A DNA stretch of 50,992 nt. Origin: Candidatus Thorarchaeota archaeon. Lineage in GTDB: Archaea > Asgardarchaeota > Thorarchaeia > Thorarchaeales > Thorarchaeaceae. Below, one piece after another: positions 17,650 through 26,879 of this stretch (its first letter is position 1; each line of letters starts with the position of its first letter). The DNA is taken from positions 1 to 50,992 of the forward strand of contig JAEORG010000055.1 of the NCBI GenBank assembly GCA_016841005.1. The letters are read 5' to 3'. A program made the position numbers and the translations under genes. Below the pieces are notes generated by a model, which saw nothing but the letters and a program-made list of their open reading frames with translations, ran no database searches and was not told the origin of the DNA.

Positions 17650-18945
17650 ATGAAAACGGGTAAAACTAGAAAGTACGGACTAATTTTACTTCTTAGTTTC
17701 ATACTAATTGCCACTGCAACAATTTCAGTGGGTAGCAGTGGTTTTGAATCAAAAGGAGAATCAAAGAATCTCACACTGACACAGACATATATCGACCATG
17801 GCGCGGTCCAGATTGATGGTGATGCAGAATTTCTAACAACTGCAGCAGATGAAGGATGGTCAGGTACAGGAACAGTAGAAGATCCCATTATTATTGAAGG
17901 ATACAAATTCTATGCAACTCTTGTGCAACCTGTCCGCATTTGGAGAACTGATTTGCATTGGGTCTTTAGAAATAATATCGTGACCACTGATGGGATTATT
18001 TGTGGTCTATGGACAGATACCACAACTGGTGGACTAATCTTCAACAATACCTTTGATAGGTGCCATAGTGGAGTCGTCATCCAAGATGATGAAAATCTGA
18101 TTGTTGAAGATAATGTGTTTGTAGGGAATACAGGGAATGGTGTAGATATTGTTAATACATTCACTAATGGGATAATTCGAAACAATGAATTTTATGATCT
18201 GGGTGGAGACGGAATTACTAGTGATGAGTCAATAGGTGTTGAAATCTATGGGAATTTCATTCATGACATAACCTATGATGGTATCGATGTTGCTGATGGA
18301 CAAAACAATGTTATCAGAGATAATGTGATTCTCGATATAAGAACAGGAATCAGACTAGGTCGCTCTGCGAGTGATAATGAGATTTCGAATAATACAATTC
18401 AACGAGTCATCAATAATGGAATCAATTGCCTTGCAGATTCTAACACAATTGAGCACAATACCATTAGAGATGTCGGGATAAATGGAATCATATTTTCCGA
18501 ATCAATGGGTGCATTTGCAGACAACAACATCGTGTCTGATAACATATTCATCAATTGCACAGATTATACTATTGAGATTTCTGAAGGTTGTACATCTAAT
18601 GAGATAACCGATAACGATTTCTTTGAAACGAGTGCAGATTGCCATATTTGTGATGATGGAGAGGCAACTACAATCAATGGCAATTTCTTTGATATTTGGG
18701 CGGCTCCAGATGCTAATGAAGATGACATTGTAGACACACCCTATTCGCTTGATGGATCAGCAGGTAATGCTGATGCAGCTCCAGTTGCAGCTCCAATCAA
18801 CGAACTCCCAAGTGACTATGAGTATGTGCCAATGACTGAAACCTCAACGGACATTGGAAATCTACCACTCATGGAAATCGCTATTGTTGGTGGTGCAAGT
18901 CTGGTCATCTGTTTTGTAATAATCATTTTCATCAGGAAGAGATAG
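17650..18945 (+). CDS. Surface-anchored right-handed beta-helix protein 3 of 3
   Basis: 431 residues from ATG 17650. The frame is open further upstream, but the signal peptide (RKYGLILLLSFILIATATIS) begins right after this Met. GGAGGT at 17624-17629 is rather far from it. The module EGWSGTGTVEDPIIIEGY is nearly the same as in paralogue 2, followed by beta-helix turns with NNTIQ / DNVIL-type Asn ladders. Then come the DANEDDIVDTPYSLDG end loop, an acidic/Thr spacer and a C-terminal membrane helix with IRKR. The 97-base gap from paralogue 2 may hold its own promoter. A hairpin terminator follows the stop. Confidence 0.82.
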   Translation: MKTGKTRKYGLILLLSFILIATATISVGSSGFESKGESKNLTLTQTYIDHGAVQIDGDAEFLTTAADEGWSGTGTVEDPIIIEGYKFYATLVQPVRIWRTDLHWVFRNNIVTTDGIICGLWTDTTTGGLIFNNTFDRCHSGVVIQDDENLIVEDNVFVGNTGNGVDIVNTFTNGIIRNNEFYDLGGDGITSDESIGVEIYGNFIHDITYDGIDVADGQNNVIRDNVILDIRTGIRLGRSASDNEISNNTIQRVINNGINCLADSNTIEHNTIRDVGINGIIFSESMGAFADNNIVSDNIFINCTDYTIEISEGCTSNEITDNDFFETSADCHICDDGEATTINGNFFDIWAAPDANEDDIVDTPYSLDGSAGNADAAPVAAPINELPSDYEYVPMTETSTDIGNLPLMEIAIVGGASLVICFVIIIFIRKR

Positions 18946-18957
18946 TATTTCCATCAA

Positions 18958-18990
18958 GGAGGGGAACAATTCCCTCCTACCTGTATTTTA
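18958..18990. terminator. Hairpin between convergent beta-helix and GNAT genes
   Basis: GGAGGG (18959-18964) pairs with CCCTCC (18972-18977) around a short A/T loop. TACCTGTATTTTATTT follows on the plus strand. It is placed to end the plus-strand beta-helix transcript and lies just before the end of the convergent minus-strand gene. Confidence 0.55.
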
Positions 18991-18992
18991 TT

Positions 18993-19760
18993 TCAATGAT
19001 GTACATGTAGGCGCATTACTGTGTCATGTTCTCTCACAAGAACTGGTTGAAATCCACGTTTCGTATACATACTACTAGGTCCCCTAAAGTGCCCTGCATC
19101 ATTTCTTTCTGGTTCATTATGAGGGTAACCTTCAATCCACAATGCACCGCGTTCAGGAGCGTCAGCAATCACACGATCAAGTAGTGCTGACGCAAGTCCG
19201 TGTCTTCGATATGGCGGAGCAATTACAAAACAGGAGAGCCCAATTACTGATACTGACTCGGGACCATTCGGATCCACATCTTGAAAAAGCCCATAGTCAC
19301 TTCGCAAGGAAGCGTTGACCCATCCTGCTGGTTTGCCATCAACATATGCCAGATACCCGTAAGTATCTCCTTTTGATAAGCGTTTGACCATGATTGAACG
19401 CGACTCACGCCATACTCGTTCTGGGTTCTCAGCTGTCGTAGGTATATGTGGCTCGAGACAATAACAGGATGCCCAATCAGGATTACCTGCGAAACCGTCA
19501 TGATCGAAGAACTGTAGCCAATCATCTACGGAGTCTTCCGTGACAGGAGATATCGTGATTTCACCGATTTTCTCTTTCCTTTCTGTTTCGTCTGAAAGTC
19601 GCTCCACAGCCTCTGCGTAATTGCATGCATAATTTCGTATTGCTTGTTCCGGATACTCCCAACTATGAATCTCATGACCATGTGTTACAAAAATGTCAGC
19701 AAGTACCTCTAGACTATCTGCTTCAATCAATTCTTCACATGCAAAGCATTTGACCTTCAT
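18993..19760 (-). CDS. GNAT N-acetyltransferase with N-terminal CxxC mini-domain
   Basis: 255 residues from ATG 19760, chosen because GGGGA lies 8 bases upstream; the frame extends to 19838. Residues 1-55 contain CFACEELI and an HGHEIHSWE pair, a possible small metal site. The rest is a GNAT acetyltransferase: GYLAYVDGKPAGWVNA is the central strand pair and IAPPYRRHGLASALLDRVI is the acetyl-CoA pyrophosphate loop. SMYTKRGFQPV is the C-terminal beta-bulge motif. WASCYCLEPH resembles the opening of a subgroup of GNATs. It would transfer an acetyl group from acetyl-CoA to an amine; the acceptor is unknown. Single gene, divergent from porG. Confidence 0.8.
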   Translation of the reverse strand: MKVKCFACEELIEADSLEVLADIFVTHGHEIHSWEYPEQAIRNYACNYAEAVERLSDETERKEKIGEITISPVTEDSVDDWLQFFDHDGFAGNPDWASCYCLEPHIPTTAENPERVWRESRSIMVKRLSKGDTYGYLAYVDGKPAGWVNASLRSDYGLFQDVDPNGPESVSVIGLSCFVIAPPYRRHGLASALLDRVIADAPERGALWIEGYPHNEPERNDAGHFRGPSSMYTKRGFQPVLVREHDTVMRLHVHH

Positions 19761-19856
19761 TGATGATTCCCCACTGCTCATCTCTCTAAACTGGACTATC
19801 ATACAATTGGCCAAATAGTTTGAGGTAGATTCGAACAATTTCTAATGGTCAGGCCA

Positions 19857-19868
19857 GTAAATACATAA
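19857..19868 (+). promoter_or_regulatory. TATA-like promoter of the por operon
   Basis: GTAAATACATAA centred about 60 bases before ATG 19921 predicts transcription from about 19890. AGGTGA at 19907-19912 is a strong Shine-Dalgarno site 8 bases before the start codon. Confidence 0.45.
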
Positions 19869-19920
19869 GCACCCTACTTCGCGCCTGCTCCTGAAGCTTC
19901 TCCCTATAGGTGAGATATTA

Positions 19921-20496
19921 ATGACGCTGGACTTTTCAAAAGGCATCACAGAGTTCCGGTGGCACGGAAGAGGCGGCCAAGGAGTCGTGACCTCGAACCA
20001 GATGCTTGGTAAAGCAGCACTGGCAGAGGGTAACTACATCCAAGCTTTTCCGGAGTTTGGACCGGAGCGAACAGGAGCCCCAGTAAGGGCATTCCTGAGA
20101 ATTAGTAAGAAGCCCATTCAAGTCTATGCTCAGGTTTACGCACCAGATGTGGTGGTCTGTATTGATCCAACACTTCTGGATGTAGTCAACCCAGCCGAGG
20201 GTCTCAAGCCCGAAGGTACACTAGTTGTTAACACTGTCAAGGAACCTGCTGATATCAGAAAGAAATTTGGTTTTGACACTGGTAAGGTCGTAACAGTAGA
20301 TGCAAGTAAGATCGCCATGGAGGTTATGGGTAGACCCTTCTACAACATGCCAACAATGGCGGCAGCAGTGAAGTTCACAGGCATCGTCGAAGCTGATACT
20401 GTGATCAACGAAGTACTCGAACGCTACCCAGGTAAGGTGGGAGACCTGAACAAGACTGCGATGGAGCGAGCAATGACGGAGGCTAAGCAAGGATGA
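19921..20496 (+). CDS. porG: Pyruvate:ferredoxin oxidoreductase, gamma subunit
   Basis: 191 residues. ITEFRWHGRGGQGVVTSNQM is the conserved opening of the POR gamma domain, followed by QAFPEFGPERTGAPVRAFLR, which helps bind coenzyme A. First gene of a four-subunit archaeal operon in the order gamma, delta, alpha, beta. The complex oxidises pyruvate plus CoA to acetyl-CoA, CO2 and reduced ferredoxin in the cytoplasm. Codons here (CTC, GAG, AAG, ATC) are more GC-rich than in the flanking genes, as expected of a highly expressed locus. Overlaps the next gene by 4 bases. A related 2-oxoacid specificity cannot be excluded. Confidence 0.94.
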   Translation: MTLDFSKGITEFRWHGRGGQGVVTSNQMLGKAALAEGNYIQAFPEFGPERTGAPVRAFLRISKKPIQVYAQVYAPDVVVCIDPTLLDVVNPAEGLKPEGTLVVNTVKEPADIRKKFGFDTGKVVTVDASKIAMEVMGRPFYNMPTMAAAVKFTGIVEADTVINEVLERYPGKVGDLNKTAMERAMTEAKQG

Positions 20497-20789
20497 GCGA
20501 GAAATATGACGAGATTCCCATTGCAGGTAATATCATTGAGCCAGGCAATGCGAAGAAATACTTGACAGGTGGATGGCGAGCAAAGAAGCCAATCATCAAC
20601 AAGGATGACTGCCTCTGGATTAAGAACGGTACGTGTGGGCTCTGTTGGATATACTGCCCCGATAATGCTGTACGACTAATCGAAAAGGATGGTAATTATT
20701 CATACGAGTTTGATTATGATTATTGCAAGGGTTGCGGCATCTGTGCAAATGAGTGCCCAGCCAACTGCATTCAAATGGAGGATGAATAA
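20493..20789 (+). CDS. porD: Pyruvate:ferredoxin oxidoreductase, delta (ferredoxin-like) subunit
   Basis: 98 residues. Two [4Fe-4S] motifs are visible: a first Cys set (DDCLWIKNGTCGLCWIYCPD) and a second, standard one (CKGCGICANECPANCI). The W-I insertion in the first motif is normal for PorD. It carries electrons between the catalytic core and external ferredoxin. ATG 20493 overlaps the porG stop by 4 bases (ATGA), and porA begins one base after its stop, so translation is coupled along the operon. Confidence 0.94.
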   Translation: MSEKYDEIPIAGNIIEPGNAKKYLTGGWRAKKPIINKDDCLWIKNGTCGLCWIYCPDNAVRLIEKDGNYSYEFDYDYCKGCGICANECPANCIQMEDE

Positions 20790-20790
20790 G

Positions 20791-21996
20791 ATGACCAGTG
20801 TTGAACGAGTTCCCCAAGATAAGATAACAATCGAGGGACTGACCGGTGACGCTGCCATCGCACAAGCTCTCAAGCAATGTGACCTAGATGTTCTTGCAGC
20901 ATATCCAATCACTCCTCAGACCATCATTGTTGAGGACTTCCAGAAGTTCGCAGCAAATGGCGAGGTCAACACTGCCGTCATTCCAGTTGAGTCTGAACAT
21001 AGCGCAATGTCGGCATGTGTAGGTGCATCGGCAGTTGGCGGAAGGGTTGCCACTGCTTCAGCATCAGCAGGACTTGCACTGATGTGGGAGATTCTCTACT
21101 GTGCAGCAAGCATGAGAATGCCCATTGTTTTCACAGTCGCAAATCGTGCACTTTCTGGTCCAATTAATATTCACAACGACTGGAGTGACACCTACGGTGC
21201 TCGTGACAGTGGATTCATACAGATCTACTGCCAGAGCGGACAGGAGGCATATGACACAACCATCATGGCATTCAAGATTGCAGAGGACCATGGAATCCTC
21301 CTTCCAATCATCGTAGCCATTGACGGGTTCATTCTTAGCCACAATGTCGAACGTGTCGAAATGCTACCAACAGAAGCAATACAGGATTTCCTCGGAAAGA
21401 GGAAACCATTCATCGCACTGGACCCTTCAAAGCCTATAACCATGGGGCCACTTGCTCTTACAGACTACTATTATGAGTTCAAGCAGCAACAAGTCGATGC
21501 AATGGAAGCTGTTCCTGAGGTGTTCAAGAAGGTTGAAGCAGAGTTCGAGAAGATGACTGGACGGAAATACGGGATGTTCGAGTCCTATGAGACCGAAGAT
21601 GCTGATATCATTCTCTTCACACACAGTACTCCTGGAGGTACCTCCAAGGCAGTCGTCGACGCGCTACGCGAACAAGGCGAGAAGGTAGGAGTCCTGCGAC
21701 TCAGGATGTTCCGACCATTCCCAGCTAAGGAGATCGCTGAGGCAGTGAAGCATGCAAAGGCTGTTGCTGTCTTTGAGAAATGCATTTCATTTGGAGCTCC
21801 ATCCAATCCACTCGCGATGGAAGTCAGGACCGCACTATATGACGTGGAGAAGCGACCTATGATCACTGACTTCGTCATCGGGCTTGGAGGACGAGATGTT
21901 CCACCCACGACCATTGTAGAGGGATATGAGAAGACCAAGAAGTACCTAGAACAAGGGAAAGCTCCTTTCTTTGAAACACTGGGGGTGCGCAAATAA
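20791..21996 (+). CDS. porA: Pyruvate:ferredoxin oxidoreductase, alpha subunit
   Basis: 401 residues from ATG 20791, with GGAGG about 8 bases upstream inside porD; the longer open frame back to 20689 is a shadow of porD. GDAAIAQALKQCDLDVLAAY and PITPQTIIVEDF are the pyrimidine-binding domain opening of the alpha subunit. The region VESEHSAMSACVGASAVGGR holds the catalytic Glu equivalent. The C-terminal transketolase-like domain follows (THSTPGGTSKAVVDALREQG, LRMFRPFP). Part of the TPP-dependent core with PorB. The stop overlaps the porB start by one base (TAATG). Confidence 0.94.
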   Translation: MTSVERVPQDKITIEGLTGDAAIAQALKQCDLDVLAAYPITPQTIIVEDFQKFAANGEVNTAVIPVESEHSAMSACVGASAVGGRVATASASAGLALMWEILYCAASMRMPIVFTVANRALSGPINIHNDWSDTYGARDSGFIQIYCQSGQEAYDTTIMAFKIAEDHGILLPIIVAIDGFILSHNVERVEMLPTEAIQDFLGKRKPFIALDPSKPITMGPLALTDYYYEFKQQQVDAMEAVPEVFKKVEAEFEKMTGRKYGMFESYETEDADIILFTHSTPGGTSKAVVDALREQGEKVGVLRLRMFRPFPAKEIAEAVKHAKAVAVFEKCISFGAPSNPLAMEVRTALYDVEKRPMITDFVIGLGGRDVPPTTIVEGYEKTKKYLEQGKAPFFETLGVRK

Positions 21997-22955
21997 TGGT
22001 GGAATACGAGAAACCGGCTCTTTCAATCAAGGATATGCTAAAACGTGAACCTATTCTCTCATCAGGTCACAGAATGTGTGCAGGTTGTGCTGCGCCAACT
22101 GTTGTGAAATTGATGGGTATGGCTCTAAGAGGTCCGACTGTAGTCTGTGAGGCTACAGGCTGTCTAGAGGTTGCGACAACTATCTATCCGTACACAGCTT
22201 GGGAGATTCCTTGGATCCATGTGGCCTTTGAGAATGCATCTGCAGTTGCATCAGGAGCAGCTGAGGCTATGAAAATCATGCATAGTAAGGGCACCTATGA
22301 ACATGAGCACGTAGATGTCATAGCTATTGGTGGAGACGGTGGTACATTCGATATTGGCTTTGGTTCATTGAGTGGGATGCTTGAGCGTGGCCACGACATC
22401 GTGTACATGGTTTACGACAATGGTGCATACCAGAACACTGGAATTCAGAGGTCTGGTGGAACGTTTGAAGGACAGGAAACGACCACTTCATGGGCAGGCA
22501 AGGTTGAGCCGGGTAAGAGGCAGCGCAAGAAGCCCCTTTCTGAGATCGTTGCAGCTCACAAGATACCCTACGTCGCAACCGTGACACCAGGTTATCAGCG
22601 CGATTTCGTTACTAAGTTCAGAAAAGCCCTTGAAGTCGACGGACCAGCATTCATCCATGCTTTCTCCCCATGTCCGCGAGGCTGGAGATCGGAAACTGGC
22701 AAGAGTATAGAGCTTTCAAAGCTCGCAGTCGATGTCGGTATTCATCCACTCTACGAGGTCATCGATGGAGAGGAGTATATCATGTCTGGCCCTAGTAAGC
22801 GTCTGAAGGAACTCACTCCGATGGAAGAATACTGGAAGACACAGGGTCAATTCAAGCACCTCTTCAAGCCACAGTGGGAAGACTTCAGACATAAGATTCA
22901 GGAAGATGTCAACCACGATTGGGAACTCTTGAAGAAGAAGTGTGGTGTTGAGTAA
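21996..22955 (+). CDS. porB: Pyruvate:ferredoxin oxidoreductase, beta subunit
   Basis: 319 residues. GHRMCAGCAAPTVVKLM and a later CPRG supply the Cys ligands of the proximal [4Fe-4S] cluster. IGGDGGTFDIGFGSLSGM and YDNGAYQNTG form the Mg/TPP-binding GDG...N motif. With PorA it makes the active site, where the hydroxyethyl-TPP radical is formed. Last gene of the operon, followed 10 bases later by a hairpin terminator. The full-length set of all four subunits makes a functional enzyme likely. Confidence 0.95.
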   Translation: MVEYEKPALSIKDMLKREPILSSGHRMCAGCAAPTVVKLMGMALRGPTVVCEATGCLEVATTIYPYTAWEIPWIHVAFENASAVASGAAEAMKIMHSKGTYEHEHVDVIAIGGDGGTFDIGFGSLSGMLERGHDIVYMVYDNGAYQNTGIQRSGGTFEGQETTTSWAGKVEPGKRQRKKPLSEIVAAHKIPYVATVTPGYQRDFVTKFRKALEVDGPAFIHAFSPCPRGWRSETGKSIELSKLAVDVGIHPLYEVIDGEEYIMSGPSKRLKELTPMEEYWKTQGQFKHLFKPQWEDFRHKIQEDVNHDWELLKKKCGVE

Positions 22956-22964
22956 GTCTAGTAT

Positions 22965-22999
22965 ACTGGGGCTCCTGCTCCAGTCCTCTTTTCTTTTTC
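22965..22999 (+). terminator. Terminator of the por operon
   Basis: ACTGGGGC (22965-22972) pairs with GCTCCAGT (22977-22984) with one G-T wobble, followed by CCTCTTTTCTTTTTC. It sits between porB and the convergent lectin-like gene. Confidence 0.7.
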
Positions 23000-23034
23000 A
23001 ATCCGAAATACCTAGAATAACTACATCACTTCTA

Positions 23035-23835
23035 CTAAGAGCGTCGCATTCGTATTCCGACAATTACAATGACAATCAGCACTGGTACTGCAATCCCTAC
23101 AGCTAGCAACTCAATGGGAATCATTCCATCAGTAGTAGTGTCGGTGGTTGTGTCCGCAGTGGCAGTTGTAGTTGTGGTTGTGGTTTCATTTGGTTGGAAA
23201 TCTACAGTATCACTCACCACTACGTTATCGATGCCTTCACCGATAGTCCCGAAAATAACCATGAAACCTTCAGGTGTAGATGTAGGTGGAAATGCATACT
23301 CATTGTGAATACGATGTATACCATTGATGAATATGTCAAACACAAATGGTTCTGATACTGTGATATCCATATGATGCCAAGTTCCTCTGAGATCAATTGG
23401 AGCTGACCAAGTTCCTCTTACATCGCCTGGCCACTGTACAAATCTATAGAAAGTGATTAGCCCAGGTTCGAAGTCAATGTTGTAGGATGTGGTGTCATCA
23501 CTCCAGAAGATTACTCTCATACCACTAAAATAGACACTGTCGTTGTATTCACCTAATAGATAAAAATCAAAGCTCCATGTTCCGCGAGTCACATTGTTCA
23601 AATAGCGAATTACAGGTCTGCTAGATAGAGGTGTAGTGTCATCAGTACTCTCAAGATAGCCATTTGAGGCACTGAAGGAATCTGGGCTACCAGTTGTCCA
23701 ACCGTCCAAGTTGCCATCGTCAAAATTGTCAGACCATACTGTGCCTGCCAGTACAGGTATAGGTGATATGGCTAACATAAAGAGATTGAAGATCGCAACA
23801 AGTCCTATACACATAAAAAGAGGTCTTCTTTTCAT
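23035..23835 (-). CDS. Secreted, membrane-anchored lectin/laminin-G-like protein
   Basis: 266 residues. A signal peptide (FMCIGLVAIFNLFMLAISPI) is followed by a beta-sandwich of about 180 residues opening with WSDNFDDGNLDGWTTGSPD. This is the usual start of concanavalin A-like/LamG-type jelly rolls (FDDG..dgW), with a later FDIFINGIHRI strand pair. A Thr-rich stalk (NETTTTTTTATADTTTDTTT) resembles an O-glycosylated spacer, and a C-terminal membrane helix with RMRRS anchors it. Likely displayed on the cell surface and sugar- or polymer-binding; there is no evidence of catalytic residues. Single gene on the minus strand, convergent with porB. Confidence 0.75.
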   Translation of the reverse strand: MKRRPLFMCIGLVAIFNLFMLAISPIPVLAGTVWSDNFDDGNLDGWTTGSPDSFSASNGYLESTDDTTPLSSRPVIRYLNNVTRGTWSFDFYLLGEYNDSVYFSGMRVIFWSDDTTSYNIDFEPGLITFYRFVQWPGDVRGTWSAPIDLRGTWHHMDITVSEPFVFDIFINGIHRIHNEYAFPPTSTPEGFMVIFGTIGEGIDNVVVSDTVDFQPNETTTTTTTATADTTTDTTTDGMIPIELLAVGIAVPVLIVIVIVGIRMRRS

Positions 23836-23997
23836 CTATTCTCCCTCAATCCTGTTGATTTAAAATGGCACATTATATTAGTGACCTTTTATATAAAATT
23901 TTGTTAATTAATTAATAATCTATTTTTCATTCCTTCATAGAATCATTCTGAGGGGAATATGGGTAAATGAATATCTACGCATTGATAGTGCTGAATA

Positions 23998-24030
23998 AAA
24001 ACAAAAGAACTGGAGTCACTCCGCTCCAGT
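23998..24030 (-). terminator. Terminator of the LVIVD-propeller gene
   Basis: ACTGGAG (24009-24015) and CTCCAGT (24024-24030) form a perfect 7-bp stem. On the minus strand it is followed by TCTTTTGTTTTTATTC, the expected T-rich tract, 15 bases after the end of the gene at 24045. The rest of the gap 23836-24044 is AT-rich; I see no gene in it. Confidence 0.65.
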
Positions 24031-24044
24031 CCCTCTGATTTCTT

Positions 24045-25151
24045 TTACTGATTCTTTCTAATCCTGAGAAGAATAACGACAACTACAATGACCGCAGGGA
24101 TAGCCAAGAGAATGATATAGATTGACATATCCGGAGTTACCGTATCAGTTGATTTTACAATCTGAAGAATCTCCAGTCCATCTTCTCCATCTGCGAGATA
24201 GATCAGGTCGTCCACTATCTTTATTCCAAAAGCGCTTCCCCCGCGATTATAGTTTAGCGTTTCAGTTAGATTGGAAAGATCAGTACTATCAATGAACTCT
24301 ATCCCATCGGCACCATCAGCTACAACTATGTATTCATCATAGAACTCAACATCTATTGCATTTCCTCCATCGTCGTAACTACCAATTTCCACAATGGCAA
24401 GAGGGTCACTGATATCAAAGATTTTCACCCCACCGTAAGAACACATTGCATATGCTATGTTTTCGATGAAATCAATTGTAAAAATCTCCCCATGAATTGT
24501 ATATTCTGCGATTTCATTGATGTCAGACAAATCAGATATGTTGAGAATCTTTAGTTTCGATTCAGTTGCAGAAATAAAATCCGAAACATATGCTAAATCA
24601 TCTAGAATCTCAATATTGAACACATTATTGAGGGCGGAGTATTTTGTGATTTCAACTGGGTTGAGAGGATCAGAGATATTCACAATCTCAAGTCCATCCT
24701 CAAAATCAACCAGGAACGCGACATCTCCATGGAGAGCCAACGAGCCAACTTCGCCTCCATCGTGAAATCTACCAATTTGTGTTGGATTTTCCAAATCGGA
24801 AACGTCTAGAATCTTAAATCCATCTGTATAATCAGCAAGATAGGCTACATTCCCATCAACTTGAAAGCCATGGATATGATCTATACCTTCATCAAACCGA
24901 CTCAATTCTATTGGATATTCAGGGTTTGAAACATTGATGATCACAAATCCACCTTCGGAATCGGAAAGAAAAACAACATCATCTTGAACATGTAAACTTG
25001 CAGCCCAACCATCGGTATCTAGATTTCCGATATCTCTAATTTCTAGTGGCACAAAAGATTGAGCAGAGGGAAAAGACATATTGCTGGCATTCATCCAAAT
25101 TGCGAGAAATAAGAAAACTATGACTAGAACTGGCGACTTTTTCATTTGCAT
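24045..25151 (-). CDS. LVIVD-repeat extracellular beta-propeller with C-terminal anchor
   Basis: 368 residues: signal peptide (VLVIVFLFLAIWMNASNMSF), then seven LVIVD repeats of about 42 residues. Each repeat has a D.aYvaD..dGl-IldiSdp.nP.ei pattern, for example GDVAFLVDFEDGLEIVNISD. Seven repeats predict a closed seven-bladed propeller. A C-terminal membrane helix (IYIILLAIPAVIVVVVILL) is followed by RIRKNQ. It is therefore a surface-anchored propeller, probably for protein or polysaccharide contacts. Its layout (signal, body, single C-terminal helix, basic tail) matches the lectin-like neighbour and the three beta-helix proteins. ATG start at 25151. Confidence 0.82.
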   Translation of the reverse strand: MQMKKSPVLVIVFLFLAIWMNASNMSFPSAQSFVPLEIRDIGNLDTDGWAASLHVQDDVVFLSDSEGGFVIINVSNPEYPIELSRFDEGIDHIHGFQVDGNVAYLADYTDGFKILDVSDLENPTQIGRFHDGGEVGSLALHGDVAFLVDFEDGLEIVNISDPLNPVEITKYSALNNVFNIEILDDLAYVSDFISATESKLKILNISDLSDINEIAEYTIHGEIFTIDFIENIAYAMCSYGGVKIFDISDPLAIVEIGSYDDGGNAIDVEFYDEYIVVADGADGIEFIDSTDLSNLTETLNYNRGGSAFGIKIVDDLIYLADGEDGLEILQIVKSTDTVTPDMSIYIILLAIPAVIVVVVILLRIRKNQ

Positions 25152-25283
25152 TCACTTGTACTAAGTATCTCCGTGATGTCAGTTTCCGTACCACGAACCT
25201 TACTTCTGGACAATTCGGCATCAATTCAATGAATAAGAATGCATATTGACGCAATGAAAGAGTAACTAAATCAAATTAGTAGG

Positions 25284-26879
25284 TTATTGTTTATTTTTCA
25301 TAACATTTTGAGCAGCATGCCAGCCTGTAAGGATTGCAGTAGGTAAACCTGCTGGACTGTAAGCCCATTGTCCTGCTTGGTATACATCTGGAATTGGTGT
25401 CTTAACTGAGCTAGGCATCTTTCGGAGTTCATGAACAACAGGAACAGGAGATAGATACGACCATCCTACAATACCTCCTTCCGAAGTTCCTACTGCAGAT
25501 TCAATACTGAGGGGAGTTGAAGATGATTGAGAGATCACTTTGTCTTTCAGACCCGGATAGATGGAATTTGAAAGAGTATCCAGAATTCGGTTTTCAACCT
25601 CTGTTCGGAATTCTTCATACCAACCAGCATCTCTGACTTTCTTAATTAGATCATACTCGAATAGCGTGCTTATCGCCAAACCCGTCTTGCCTTCCGGCGT
25701 CAATTTAGGGTTTCTAAGTGCAGGGATTGAAATCTCATAGGTCGTTAATTGACAGTATTCATCCAACCACTGGATAATTTCGTCCTTTGATAGAGTATCA
25801 AAATTATCAATCAAAGAATCAAGCTTAGACCAATGTACTTCGCCCAAGCCTTCTTTTACGGGTGTATAGAAGAAGTGTCCCTTTGAAATGGAGCTAAAAT
25901 CTTCCATGGGCATATCTACACCGACAAATATTGAATAAACAGAATCACAACCACGGCTTGAAAGTATCTGCTTTTTCTTCTCGAGAATATCACGAGTGGC
26001 TTCTTCCTGCAAGCCTTCAATGTCTAATAGTCGATACAGTGTTTTCAAATCAGCGCTCCAAATGAGAGAATCGTATGAGTAGGTGTTACCATCCTTATCT
26101 TTCAACTTTTTTTCTGAGAGGTTAACTTCAGTAATCTCAGTGTCATTCTGGATCTTTCCATCCAATTCCAAAATTTTTTGGGCCATTGCCCTTGGTAACT
26201 CGCCAGTCCCTCCGCTTGGATACATGTAATCAGTGTACACGTAGAAGTAACCCAGGGCGAAAGACATTGGAGTCTTTTTGAAGAAATGCTGGGTGATGAT
26301 ATCAATTAGGGATTGATTTGAACTCAAATTTTTTAGATACGATTCAACAGGTTCATTATTTTTACTCATTCTACGGAGGGCAAATATGAACTTACTAAAC
26401 CAAGGAAGGAGTTCTTTAAACACATATCCTGCACTCATCTCCCTGAAATAGGGGTTATCGATCCCATATAGAATCGCCATGTCTTTCATTATTCTCTCAA
26501 TTCTCGAGATGATTTGGTCGATATCACCAACACTCTCAGGATACAATTTCTCTAGCAATTGCTGATAGTCATCCAAACCAGTTTCCTTTGTAAGATGGAT
26601 AATGTCATTCTCAATCCCTATTGATACGGGACTTTCAAGCAACTCAAGATCTATTCCAAGCTCCCTCAGCATGGGTCGAATTATTCCTGCATTAAGGATT
26701 GATCTTGCACCTGCATCAAATGTGAATCCATCTTTCTGAAATGAATAAAGAAGTCCACCGCATTCTTTGTTCTTCTCTAGCAGAAGGACATCATGTCCGG
26801 ATCTTGCTAAATACGCGGCAGCAGTCAATCCTGACATGCCCCCGCCGATAACAATCGTTCGATGTTTTTCGTTGTTCAT
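25284..26879 (-). CDS. CrtI/CrtH-like FAD-dependent desaturase or isomerase
   Basis: 531 residues. The N-terminal FAD Rossmann motif TIVIGGGMSGLTAAAYLARS is followed by LLLEKNKECGGLLYSF. The C-terminal FAD-contact motif is YQAGQWAYSPAGLPTAILTG. The size and motif set match phytoene desaturases, carotene isomerases and retinol-saturase-like enzymes, which act on polyisoprenoids. It overlaps the upstream SDR gene by 4 bases, so both may work on one lipid or isoprenoid substrate. No other carotenoid genes are nearby, which argues for modification of a lipid, quinone or polyprenol rather than pigment synthesis. Substrate unknown. Confidence 0.78.
   Translation of the reverse strand: MNNEKHRTIVIGGGMSGLTAAAYLARSGHDVLLLEKNKECGGLLYSFQKDGFTFDAGARSILNAGIIRPMLRELGIDLELLESPVSIGIENDIIHLTKETGLDDYQQLLEKLYPESVGDIDQIISRIERIMKDMAILYGIDNPYFREMSAGYVFKELLPWFSKFIFALRRMSKNNEPVESYLKNLSSNQSLIDIITQHFFKKTPMSFALGYFYVYTDYMYPSGGTGELPRAMAQKILELDGKIQNDTEITEVNLSEKKLKDKDGNTYSYDSLIWSADLKTLYRLLDIEGLQEEATRDILEKKKQILSSRGCDSVYSIFVGVDMPMEDFSSISKGHFFYTPVKEGLGEVHWSKLDSLIDNFDTLSKDEIIQWLDEYCQLTTYEISIPALRNPKLTPEGKTGLAISTLFEYDLIKKVRDAGWYEEFRTEVENRILDTLSNSIYPGLKDKVISQSSSTPLSIESAVGTSEGGIVGWSYLSPVPVVHELRKMPSSVKTPIPDVYQAGQWAYSPAGLPTAILTGWHAAQNVMKNKQ

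Noticed and set aside
20689..20790. N-terminal extension of PorA
   Set aside because: Overlaps porD in another frame; ATG 20791 fits family length and has its own ribosome-binding site.
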